NCBI GenBank assembly: GCA_910586725.1
Contig: CAJUJL010000035.1
Location: 1 to 29,502 of the forward strand
DNA length: 29,502 nucleotides
Direction of reading: 5' to 3'
From: an uncultured Lachnospiraceae bacterium
Lineage (GTDB): Bacteria > Bacillota > Clostridia > Lachnospirales > Lachnospiraceae
Shown here piece by piece: positions 9,776 to 17,087 of this stretch. Position 1 is the stretch's first letter, and each line of letters starts with the position of its first letter. A model generated the notes under the pieces. The model was not told the DNA's origin, did not search any database, and saw nothing but the letters and a program-made list of their open reading frames with translations. The position numbers were made by a program, and so were the translations under genes.

Positions 9776-10744
9776 ATGCCAGGATTTACCACGCATTATC
9801 TTTTCGGACAACAAACGTACCAATGTATCCAAAGCCAGGATTTAAAGCAAACCATCCAAAAATACCACACGGTTTATTCTCTCGGCTTACAGGGACCGGA
9901 TATATTCTTTTACGACGTTTTATCGGCGCTCCTTGCCAAAAAAAATCCGGGTTCCACCGCTCATACCGCAGACACCAGGGTTTTTCTCCGCCATCTGTTG
10001 GAGAGTCCCAAAATATTCCCCTTCAAAGAAGAACGCGAAATTGCCTGCGTATATATTTTGGGATTTGTCGGACATTATCTGCTGGATTCGGTCTGTCATC
10101 CCTATGTCTATGCGTTGTCTCACTACAACCGCCAAACGAAAGGATATATTGGCAAACATATCTGCCTGGAAACCGATATTGACACTCTGCTGCTGCGGCA
10201 TTATCAGCAGAGGCCGCCCAGCGAATTCCATCAGAGCGAGAGCATCAACCTCTCCAAAAAACAGCGGCTCATTGTTTCCACGCTGTTGTATTTTGCCTTT
10301 TCCAAATCATATCCGGGCCTTGGCATTACCAGGCGCAGGATTCTGCATGCCATCCACGCTATGCGGGCGGGGACAAAACTTCTTTACGATCCCACGGGAC
10401 GCAAAAAATTGCTGGTCAGACGAATTGAATCCGTTGTGTCAAAGTATCCGATCCTTTCTCCGCTGATTGCAAGCGATACGCTGATCTTCCACAAAGATCC
10501 CTGCAATCTTCGGCATCGTCCATGGAAAAATCCCTGGGATGAACAACGCGTCTCACGGGAAAGTTTTTATGATCTGTTTGAAAGAGCACAATTGCAGTAC
10601 TGCCATATCCTGTACGACATGGATAATTTCTTCTCCATGGAACGCGATCCGCAAAAAACTTCCGCAGCCATTGCCCGATTGCTTTTGGAGCTGGGCAACT
10701 GCTGCTACCACAGCGGACTGAACTCCGCCCCCTACATTCCCTGA
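9776..10744 (+). CDS. Zinc-dependent phospholipase C-like protein
   Basis: The only convincing plus-strand gene. The frame opens at 9722, but the AAGGAGG at 9761-9767 sets the start at the ATG at 9776 (MPGFTTHYLFG), giving 322 residues. Family members are all-helical hydrolases with zinc ligands from His and Asp. The pattern seen here is the N-terminal TTHYLFG, GLQGPDIFFY near residue 45, GHYLLDSVCHP (H-x4-D-x3-H) near 100 and HICLETDID near 135. I see no signal peptide, so it is probably cytoplasmic, unlike the clostridial alpha-toxins. The actual substrate is unknown. It converges on the patatin-like gene at 10833 with a hairpin between them. Confidence 0.8.
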   Translation: MPGFTTHYLFGQQTYQCIQSQDLKQTIQKYHTVYSLGLQGPDIFFYDVLSALLAKKNPGSTAHTADTRVFLRHLLESPKIFPFKEEREIACVYILGFVGHYLLDSVCHPYVYALSHYNRQTKGYIGKHICLETDIDTLLLRHYQQRPPSEFHQSESINLSKKQRLIVSTLLYFAFSKSYPGLGITRRRILHAIHAMRAGTKLLYDPTGRKKLLVRRIESVVSKYPILSPLIASDTLIFHKDPCNLRHRPWKNPWDEQRVSRESFYDLFERAQLQYCHILYDMDNFFSMERDPQKTSAAIARLLLELGNCCYHSGLNSAPYIP

Positions 10745-10775
10745 AACAAAAGCCTGGCCAAAAGCCCGCCAGAGA

Positions 10776-10805
10776 GAAAAAGCGTGAGCTTGTTTCAGCT
10801 CGCGC
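10776..10805 (-). terminator. Terminator between the convergent phospholipase and patatin genes
   Basis: GCGTGAGCT (10782-10790) pairs with AGCTCGCGC (10797-10805) in a 9-bp stem with one G-U pair and a 6-nt loop. On the minus strand the stem is followed by five T's (10781-10777), so it ends the operon whose last gene stops at 10833. The plus side has only a weak T-rich tail but may help end the phospholipase transcript. Confidence 0.8.
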
Positions 10806-10832
10806 ATTCTTATTCATCGATTTCGTTTTTTG

Positions 10833-11690
10833 TTACTGTTGTCGCTTTAAATACAATTGCAGTGCGTGCATGCTCTCTTTTGCCTGAAAATACCCTTCTT
10901 CATACAATTTCAGCAGACGTTTTGGAGAAGATTCGGTACGTCCGACGCCAAATGTATCCCTGGGTGCAATGACAAATACAGATCCGTCTCTTTCTGCCTG
11001 ATATAATTCTTTCATGCATTGATTATAAGAATCCGCCCGGCTTCTTAGACTTTCTAAGAGCTTCGGATAATGACGGTACAAAAGCTCGGCCGCTTTTATA
11101 GCGCTTTCTTTTGTTTTGATATAATCCCTTGCACGCGTTAAAATGACAATGATTTTATCACAGCCCTTTTCCATTGCCCGCCGATAGGGAACGGAATCCG
11201 CTACGCCGCCGTCCAGATAATACTGATTTCCAACTTTCACCGGCTGAAACAGAACCGGAAGGGCGCAGCTTGCCACAACTGCCTGAAACTTTTTGTCGTC
11301 TCTTAAAACAGGAAGATATTCCGCCTTTCCTGTCTTAATATTGGTTACAACGGCTTCCACTTCTCCCGGATATGCCGCAAACGCCTCATAGTCAAACGGC
11401 AGCAGCTCATTCGGAACTTCCTCAAACACAAACGGCAAATTGTAATAGGATTTTAAATTACGGTCAAAAAGATATTTAAAACCCATATACCTCTTATCCG
11501 GCATATATCTCCGTATGATTTGCTTATTCCTCTCCCTCTGGCCGGAAAGGTACGAAACGCCAAAGGCAATTCCTGCCGATACCCCCACAAAATAATCCGG
11601 CATAAGCCCTTCCTCCAAAAAACAATCTGTTACGCCGCAGGAAAACGCCGTTCTGCTGGCGCCGCCTTCCATTACAATTCCAAGCTTCAC
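10833..11690 (-). CDS. Patatin-like phospholipase
   Basis: A 285-residue protein of the bacterial patatin family (RssA/YjjU type), lipid acyl hydrolases with a Ser-Asp dyad. Visible motifs are the oxyanion-hole glycines in MEGGASR (residues 7-13), the nucleophile elbow GVSAG (36-40, Ser38) and DGG (160-162, Asp160). There is no signal peptide or membrane helix, so it is cytoplasmic. The start is GTG (11688-11690). Its ribosome site AGGTGA overlaps the stop codon of the upstream MCP-like gene, which suggests translational coupling. It is the last gene of the five-gene minus-strand operon. The endogenous substrate is unknown. Confidence 0.88.
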   Translation of the reverse strand: MKLGIVMEGGASRTAFSCGVTDCFLEEGLMPDYFVGVSAGIAFGVSYLSGQRERNKQIIRRYMPDKRYMGFKYLFDRNLKSYYNLPFVFEEVPNELLPFDYEAFAAYPGEVEAVVTNIKTGKAEYLPVLRDDKKFQAVVASCALPVLFQPVKVGNQYYLDGGVADSVPYRRAMEKGCDKIIVILTRARDYIKTKESAIKAAELLYRHYPKLLESLRSRADSYNQCMKELYQAERDGSVFVIAPRDTFGVGRTESSPKRLLKLYEEGYFQAKESMHALQLYLKRQQ

Positions 11691-11694
11691 ACAA

Positions 11695-12858
11695 TCACCT
11701 GCCGTCCTGAATTTCTTCCAGTCTTTTCGAAATACGCTTTAAAAGCTCCATCTTCTCCATACAGTCCCTGCACTGTTTTCGCAGCTGCGCAAAAGCGCCG
11801 GCCGCGCTTTTGGACTTCTCCACATGTTGCTGCGCACGTTCGGAAAGATCTTCCAGTGATAAAACAGCCTCTTTCCGATTTGCCTTCACGGCTTTTGTCT
11901 GCTGCAAAACAGCCTCCATGATCTGGCTTCCGGCGGCAATTTCATCATCAATATCTTCCAGTATGGCAGCCGCATTTTCCATTTTATCATTCTGCTCCCC
12001 TACAAATTCCATTGCTCTGCGCACCTTTTGTACGTTCTGCGCGGAATGACCGGCCAGTTGATCGGCCATACTGCCCAATTGACCCGATGACGTCCTGCAC
12101 TGCTCTGCCAAATCCCTGATTTCTGCCGCCACAATCGCAAATCCCTTGTCTTTTTCACCCGCTCTGGCGGCTTCAATACTGGCGTTTAGCGCAAGCAAAT
12201 CCGTCTGGCTTGCAAGATCTGCTACAATTTCCATAGATTCTTTTAACTCCAATGCGAAATGGTTGGTATGATTGGACTGTTTTTGCGCCTCATTGACAGA
12301 CATTCCCATTTTGCGGCTGGTTTGAAAAAAGTCCTCCAAAGCGTCTTTTTCCGCCTGAACATGTTTCCTTAGCCCTTCCTCTATTTCATAAAATCCTGCT
12401 GCCCTGGCCGCGGCTGTTTCTATATTTTCTCCCAAAAGCCGTGTCTTTTGCTTTGCGCTTTGAATTTCTTCCGCCCATCCCTGAGTCTGTCCGTATAATT
12501 CCCCGGCATCCGTTTTGTCCGCACATGCTTTCATTTCCGTAAGCGAAGCTTCAAAATCCGGCAGGACATTGTCCCATTCGCCCACAATGGACTTCAGTTC
12601 CCGACGCAGGGATTCACGTTCTTCTTCCAGACTCTGCACCGACAATACGAGAGGCCCGATCTCTTTTTTCCATGACCGGGCAATGGAACCATAAAGCAGT
12701 GCGCTCCCTGCCAGCGCTGCGCCTGCGGCGCAGCAGATGCCGGTAATCAAATCCAATGCGCCGGTATACGTTATCCCTGCCAATACAGCAGCCGGAAGCA
12801 ACACTGCCGCCAAAATCTTTATCAGACATCCGGAAGGCATTCTTTTATCTGTCTGCAT
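11695..12858 (-). CDS. Methyl-accepting chemotaxis-like signalling protein without a sensor domain
   Basis: From the ATG at 12858 (GGAAAGGAGC upstream; the longer frame to 12897 has no ribosome site) the protein has 387 residues. Two close membrane helices span about 9-55, with no extracellular domain between them. A long coiled coil follows. It contains the hairpin tip typical of chemotaxis receptors near 220-255 (QTDLLALNASIEAARAGE, then GFAIVAAEIRDLAEQ). Typical receptors exceed 500 residues and carry a ligand domain and HAMP; both are missing here. It overlaps the end of nfeD by 14 nt and precedes the patatin gene by 4 nt. A CheA/CheW partner is not encoded in the window. It may sense an internal or membrane state, which is inference. 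Confidence 0.85.
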   Translation of the reverse strand: MQTDKRMPSGCLIKILAAVLLPAAVLAGITYTGALDLITGICCAAGAALAGSALLYGSIARSWKKEIGPLVLSVQSLEEERESLRRELKSIVGEWDNVLPDFEASLTEMKACADKTDAGELYGQTQGWAEEIQSAKQKTRLLGENIETAAARAAGFYEIEEGLRKHVQAEKDALEDFFQTSRKMGMSVNEAQKQSNHTNHFALELKESMEIVADLASQTDLLALNASIEAARAGEKDKGFAIVAAEIRDLAEQCRTSSGQLGSMADQLAGHSAQNVQKVRRAMEFVGEQNDKMENAAAILEDIDDEIAAGSQIMEAVLQQTKAVKANRKEAVLSLEDLSERAQQHVEKSKSAAGAFAQLRKQCRDCMEKMELLKRISKRLEEIQDGR

Positions 12859-13336
12859 GATCCCCGCTCCTTTCCATCCGCTGTTTCTCTCCGACATCCA
12901 AACCGGCGTTATGCGGCGCCAAAATCAATTTCACTCCTTCCACCGCAACTACCCTTGCCAGTTCCCCTTCCTCCAAAACGATTCCATCGTCCTGCATCCT
13001 TACCGTCCATTCCTGTCCGTTTAAATCTGCCGTGCCGGCGCCGTTTCGATTATCCACACGCTTCGTGATCCTGACAGTCTTATCCACCGCGTTTTCATAA
13101 TTTGTCCGTATCTTGTTCGGATTGATGTATTTTATGACAATCGGTCTTGTAAAAATAAGCAAAATCAGAGATACCAGAAAAAACAATACGATCTGTCCCA
13201 TGAGGCCGACTCCCAACATACCCGCAATCATCGCAGCAAATGCCCCGGCTGCAAACCAGATCGTTGCAAGGCCGACCGTAACGGCTTCAATGATCAGAAA
13301 CAGAATCATAATTCCCAGCCAGATTAAGACTTCCAT
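12845..13336 (-). CDS. NfeD family membrane protein
   Basis: A 163-residue protein with three to four membrane helices in residues 1-70, then a soluble OB-fold-like domain (DKTVRITKRVDNRNGAGTA, ELARVVAVEG). This is the short NfeD layout without the ClpP-like protease. NfeD proteins usually work with a stomatin or flotillin in membrane microdomains, but no such partner is present here. The start has AAGGAGG 10 nt upstream. The gene's end overlaps the next start by 14 nt. Confidence 0.85.
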   Translation of the reverse strand: MEVLIWLGIMILFLIIEAVTVGLATIWFAAGAFAAMIAGMLGVGLMGQIVLFFLVSLILLIFTRPIVIKYINPNKIRTNYENAVDKTVRITKRVDNRNGAGTADLNGQEWTVRMQDDGIVLEEGELARVVAVEGVKLILAPHNAGLDVGEKQRMERSGDHADR

Positions 13337-13372
13337 AATCTCTTTTCCTCCTTCCGATATTCTACAATACTT

Positions 13373-14296
13373 CTATTTTCCTATCTTAACAGGTTCAAAT
13401 TTGTTATTCAACTTTTTTTCCGGAAGCTGCGCCAAAATAATCGCGGCAAACATGACGGCGCACCCTGTAATCTCGCGTTTAGAAAGGATCTGGTCTAAAA
13501 CCAGCCATCCCGCAATGGCAGAAATTACCGATTCCAGGCTCATGATCAGGGACGCGACGACCGGATTGAGTCCCTTTTGCCCTACAATCTGAAACGTATA
13601 TGCGACGCCGGAAGATAAAACGCCCGTATAAAATAACGGCATCCACGCTTTACAGACGGCATAAAACGATGGCGATTCAAACAAAAGCATTAACACAAGG
13701 GAAAGAACGCCGCAGACCATAAACTGCAGACAGGATAATTTTACTCCGTCCACTCTCTGCGTAAAATAATCGATGACCAGAATATGTATGGAAAACATTA
13801 CCGCGCAAAGCAGCAATAAAACATCTCCAAACCCCAGAGAAAAATCTCCCGATTTCATACAAAGCAGATATAATCCCACGGTTGCGCATACTACGGCTAT
13901 ACAGAGCTTAACTCCCGGCTTTCTCCCGATCAATATACCGATCAAAGGAACTATGACAATATAAAGGGCCGTTAAAAACCCGGATTTTCCCACGCTTGCA
14001 TAAAGCATAGCGACCTGCTGTAAATTTGCCGCGATACAAATTACAACGCCGCAGACAAGCCCGCCTTTCAGCAATTCTTTCCTGTCTTCCTTTTTGATGG
14101 CTCTTTTTCTGTTTTTCTGTCTGCCCAAAATAAAAATACACGGTACCAGAAACGCGCTTCCGATCAGGGAACGAGCGGCGCTGAACGTAAACGGCTCAAT
14201 ATACTCCATCCCCACGCTTTGCGCCACAAAAGCAGTCCCCCAGATAAACGCCGCGGCAAACAGCAAAAACGAATTGCGTACCTGTAATTTATTCAT
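13373..14296 (-). CDS. EamA/DMT-family transporter
   Basis: A 307-residue membrane protein with about ten helices in two EamA repeats. The first repeat begins FLLFAAAFIWGTAFVAQS and the second contains LLLLCAVMFSIHILVIDYF and SGVAYTFQIVGQKGLNP. The family exports or exchanges small metabolites; the substrate is not predictable. GAGGGG lies 11 nt before the ATG. It is the second gene of the operon, 26 nt after the AI-2E-family gene and 36 nt before nfeD. Confidence 0.88.
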   Translation of the reverse strand: MNKLQVRNSFLLFAAAFIWGTAFVAQSVGMEYIEPFTFSAARSLIGSAFLVPCIFILGRQKNRKRAIKKEDRKELLKGGLVCGVVICIAANLQQVAMLYASVGKSGFLTALYIVIVPLIGILIGRKPGVKLCIAVVCATVGLYLLCMKSGDFSLGFGDVLLLLCAVMFSIHILVIDYFTQRVDGVKLSCLQFMVCGVLSLVLMLLFESPSFYAVCKAWMPLFYTGVLSSGVAYTFQIVGQKGLNPVVASLIMSLESVISAIAGWLVLDQILSKREITGCAVMFAAIILAQLPEKKLNNKFEPVKIGK

Positions 14297-14322
14297 AATC
14301 CAAAACCCCTCATTTTACCCTA

Positions 14323-15447
14323 TTATTTTATCTTACGAAATTCATTAAAGTCGCTTACAATTTCTTTCAAACACCATATTACCGTATCAAATGCTCCCGC
14401 TTTGTAAAAATTAATCAAAAGCATCCCAATGGGAATCGCTATAATCATGCCAAACACACCGTAAAACTGATACCCGACATACATAAAAAACATCGTGGCA
14501 AACGGATTCATTCCAACAGACTCTCCGATTAATTTCGGCTGGATCAACTGATGCGTCAGCAATGAAACCAAATACAAAATTACCATGCCCACAGCTGTAA
14601 GATAATTACCGGAAAAGAATTTCACAATCGCCCATGGCCCAAGCACAGTCCCCGTTCCAAACACCGGCAGCATATCCAGAAAAGCAATTCCAAATCCGAT
14701 CAGCCATGCATAATTGACCTTCAAAAGCATCAGCCCAATCGTAATTACAATATAAATAACGCCCATAATTTTAAACTGCGCTTTAAAGTATCCTCCCACA
14801 ACCTTTAAAATATGGCCATACATCTGCATCGTTCTCTCCTGAAATGAGCTTGGAAGGCGGGACGATACCATCTCCGTCAATTTATCCCTGTCGGCAATAA
14901 AAAAATACGTTGCAAGAAATCCCACAACCCCGCTGACCAGCATATTCGGCAGACTTTTCGCAAAGCCGCTGATCGCTGTGACTGTAACTCCATCTTCTCC
15001 CACTACCAGACTGCCCAATGCCTCCGTGATCGAATTCTGAACCTTATCCACATTAAAATTCTCAAAAACGGGCACTTTCCGGAACACCTCTTCTATTCGG
15101 TCTATCGCCGCCATAATTTCAGCTTCCGCATTAGCGGTCATGGTCGGAAGGTAGTTCATAAATCCTTTAAACCCGACTGCCAGAGCCATAACGATTCCAT
15201 AACACAAAAGGACGACTAATCCGATCACAAAAACAATAATCAGCATCGTTCCATATTTACGTTTAATTTTTATCTTTTTTTCCAAAAAGCGCACAAGGGG
15301 GTTTGCAATCAGAGATAAGATAAATCCTACGACAAACGGCATAAAAAACACCACGAGCCTTGGCGCCAGAAATACCAGTATCAGCAGCAGCGCAAACGCC
15401 CATATAAGATTGCAGAAAATTTTCAGATACTTTGTAGATCGCTTCAT
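14323..15447 (-). CDS. AI-2E family permease-like membrane protein
   Basis: A 374-residue integral membrane protein of the AI-2E family (the TqsA/YtvI/YdbI group). A helix pair lies at residues 10-60, followed by a soluble loop (about 90-150) and a helix cluster with FLATYFFIADRD and LIQPKLIGESVGMNP. The last is a family hallmark. Members have been linked to autoinducer export, Na+/H+ exchange and sporulation (YtvI), so the name does not prove a quorum-sensing role. It is the first gene of the five-gene operon, directly behind the strong promoter at 15484-15512. Confidence 0.85.
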   Translation of the reverse strand: MKRSTKYLKIFCNLIWAFALLLILVFLAPRLVVFFMPFVVGFILSLIANPLVRFLEKKIKIKRKYGTMLIIVFVIGLVVLLCYGIVMALAVGFKGFMNYLPTMTANAEAEIMAAIDRIEEVFRKVPVFENFNVDKVQNSITEALGSLVVGEDGVTVTAISGFAKSLPNMLVSGVVGFLATYFFIADRDKLTEMVSSRLPSSFQERTMQMYGHILKVVGGYFKAQFKIMGVIYIVITIGLMLLKVNYAWLIGFGIAFLDMLPVFGTGTVLGPWAIVKFFSGNYLTAVGMVILYLVSLLTHQLIQPKLIGESVGMNPFATMFFMYVGYQFYGVFGMIIAIPIGMLLINFYKAGAFDTVIWCLKEIVSDFNEFRKIK

Positions 15448-15483
15448 CGAATATGATTCCTTTCCTTGATTCTCAATGCCCTT

Positions 15484-15512
15484 ATTTTATCCCTGTCTTT
15501 TCCCGCTGTCAA
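15484..15512 (-). promoter_or_regulatory. Sigma-A type promoter of the permease-to-patatin operon
   Basis: On the minus strand a perfect -35 TTGACA (15512-15507), a 17-bp spacer and TAAAAT (15489-15484, 5 of 6) stand about 37 nt upstream of the start codon at 15447. This is the best promoter match in the window. Confidence 0.88.
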
Positions 15513-15566
15513 TTCTAAGCGTTCCATTTTTCCACTTAACCGCAGATTTTAACTGACGACCATACC

Positions 15567-16001
15567 TTAGGAAAAATCATTCATATGCTCGTCAAAAATC
15601 ATTTCCTCTATCACTCTTATGCATTCATTTACGTCTCTCAAAATATCCTTTCCCCAGAAACGAACTACGTTCCATCCCAGAAACATGAGCTTCTTCTCAT
15701 TGTCCATGTCTCGCTGCCTGTTTCGCTCAATTTTCTTAATCCAATAATCCGGATTGTTTCCCCTTTGCAGCTGCAGCTTTAGCTTTTCCCAATCTTTCCC
15801 ATGGAAAAACTCGCTGTCGCAGAATATGGCAATCTTATATTTCGTAATCACAATATCCGGCTTTCCCGGCAGTTTGGCGCAATTTTTACGGTATCGCAAT
15901 CCTTTTTTCCACAAGGCCTTTCTCAAGGCAACTTCAATCGATGTATCTTTGCTCTTAACACGCTTCATCGTTTTCGTAACAACTTCTTTCTCACGCGCCA
16001 T
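15567..16001 (-). CDS. vsr: Very-short-patch-repair (Vsr) type endonuclease
   Basis: A 144-residue protein. Vsr nicks next to T:G mismatches made by deamination of 5-methylcytosine and is usually encoded beside a C5 methyltransferase, as here (12 nt after it). The family pattern is clear: MKRVKSKDTSIEVALRKAL at the N-terminus, LPGKPDIVI (catalytic Asp), then IFCDSEFFHG, and GWNVVRFWGKDI near the end. In E. coli Vsr the equivalent of DSEFFHG is HGCFWHH, so the first His is Asp, the intercalating Trp is Phe and the structural zinc ligands are missing. This may be a subfamily form, possibly with a changed specificity. AGAGGTG lies 7 nt before the ATG. Confidence 0.85.
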   Translation of the reverse strand: MAREKEVVTKTMKRVKSKDTSIEVALRKALWKKGLRYRKNCAKLPGKPDIVITKYKIAIFCDSEFFHGKDWEKLKLQLQRGNNPDYWIKKIERNRQRDMDNEKKLMFLGWNVVRFWGKDILRDVNECIRVIEEMIFDEHMNDFS

Positions 16002-16013
16002 TTTACCACACCT

Positions 16014-17003
16014 CTATCCTTGAAAAAAAACCAATGGCATAAACTTCTCGATCACTTTAGCGACCATGCTGACCGGTATTGCGTTTCCTGCCTGTTTTCT
16101 GGTCTGCGCATCTGATACAACAATTTTAAATTCATCCGGAAAACCCTGCAGCCGCAGCATTTCTCTGGGAGTCAGTCTCCGTTTTCCATCCACAAGTAAA
16201 TAGTTATGGCTTGCTCCCGCGCGCAATGCGCAGCTATACGGATACGATGAGATATTTCCCGACTTGTTTTCATGCCAAATCGCCGGCTCTGTTTGGGCGG
16301 TGTGCATTTTTTTACGCTTCTTCACGATCTCTTCTGAAGCATAGTGTTTCCTGTCTGCTTTGTCTTCCAGTATGTCTTTCAAAGTCTTTACGTTCTCTAT
16401 ATCAAAGTTCCAGTCCATATCAAATGGAGTTTTTGCACCGACGATGATAATTCTCTCGCGTTTTTGCGGCAGACCAAAATCAAGGGCGTTTAAGACCTTA
16501 TAGTCCACATAGTAACCCAATTCTTCCCTTAGGACATGAATAATTGTTCGAAAAGTCCTGCCTCCGTCATGGCCGACAAGATTTTTCACATTCTCCAATA
16601 CAAAGGCCTTCGGCTGTTTTTCCTTTATGATGCGGGCAATGTCAAAAAAAAGCGTTCCTTTCGTATTGTCTGCAAATCCTTTCTGTAAGCCGCAAATCGA
16701 AAATGCCTGGCACGGAAATCCCGCAAAAAGCAAATCAAAATCGGGAATGTCTTTTTCATCAACTTTCGTAATATCTCCCACCGGCTTTTCTTCAAAATTC
16801 GCTTCATAACTTTCTGCCGCATACTTGTCTATATCACTGCTGAACATACACTGCCCCATCACTCCCAGTTTTTCAAACGCCTGTTGTGAAGCATACCGGA
16901 AACCGCCTATGCCGCAGAATAAATCAATAAATTTTATCGTTGAAGGTAATTTCTCCTGTGTAATATTTCTTTCTTTTTTATATTCCTTAACCAATTTTTT
17001 CAC
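16014..17003 (-). CDS. dcm: DNA (cytosine-5-)-methyltransferase
   Basis: Methylates the C5 of cytosine in an unknown target. With the GTG start at 17003 (AGGAGA 7 nt upstream) it has 329 residues. An ATG at 17039 lies at or before the predicted transcription start and is unlikely. All C5 motifs are present: IDLFCGIGG (26-34), GFPCQAFS with catalytic Cys98, ENVKN (137-141), QKRERIIIVG and the final QAGNAIPV. The target domain lies between the last two and is short. It has its own promoter (17043-17071) with an inverted repeat across the transcription start, and is followed by vsr. No matching restriction gene is adjacent unless the 924-residue protein or the Vsr-type protein has that role. Confidence 0.92.
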   Translation of the reverse strand: MKKLVKEYKKERNITQEKLPSTIKFIDLFCGIGGFRYASQQAFEKLGVMGQCMFSSDIDKYAAESYEANFEEKPVGDITKVDEKDIPDFDLLFAGFPCQAFSICGLQKGFADNTKGTLFFDIARIIKEKQPKAFVLENVKNLVGHDGGRTFRTIIHVLREELGYYVDYKVLNALDFGLPQKRERIIIVGAKTPFDMDWNFDIENVKTLKDILEDKADRKHYASEEIVKKRKKMHTAQTEPAIWHENKSGNISSYPYSCALRAGASHNYLLVDGKRRLTPREMLRLQGFPDEFKIVVSDAQTRKQAGNAIPVSMVAKVIEKFMPLVFFQG

Positions 17004-17016
17004 AGCATTTTCTCCT

Positions 17017-17071
17017 AAAATGAGAACTTTATTTCTCATTTTATTATAGATTGCCCATTCTTATCTGTCTA
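17017..17071 (-). promoter_or_regulatory. dcm promoter with overlapping perfect inverted repeat
   Basis: On the minus strand TAGACA (17071-17066), a 17-bp spacer and a perfect TATAAT (17048-17043) begin 17 nt after the upstream stop codon. A perfect 10-bp inverted repeat (AAAATGAGAA at 17017-17026, TTCTCATTTT at 17033-17042, 6-nt centre) covers the expected start of transcription near 17036 and ends just before the ribosome site. Its position fits an operator for a repressor, possibly the methyltransferase itself. That role is inference. Confidence 0.75.
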
Positions 17072-17087
17072 TGATCATCCGAAAATT

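Noticed and set aside
14323..15447. Quorum-sensing AI-2 exporter
   Set aside because: The family name is historical and no LuxS or Lsr genes are in the window, so a signalling role is not supported.
17004..17039. ATG start of the C5 methyltransferase at 17039
   Set aside because: It lies at or before the predicted transcription start and has no ribosome site; the GTG at 17003 has both.
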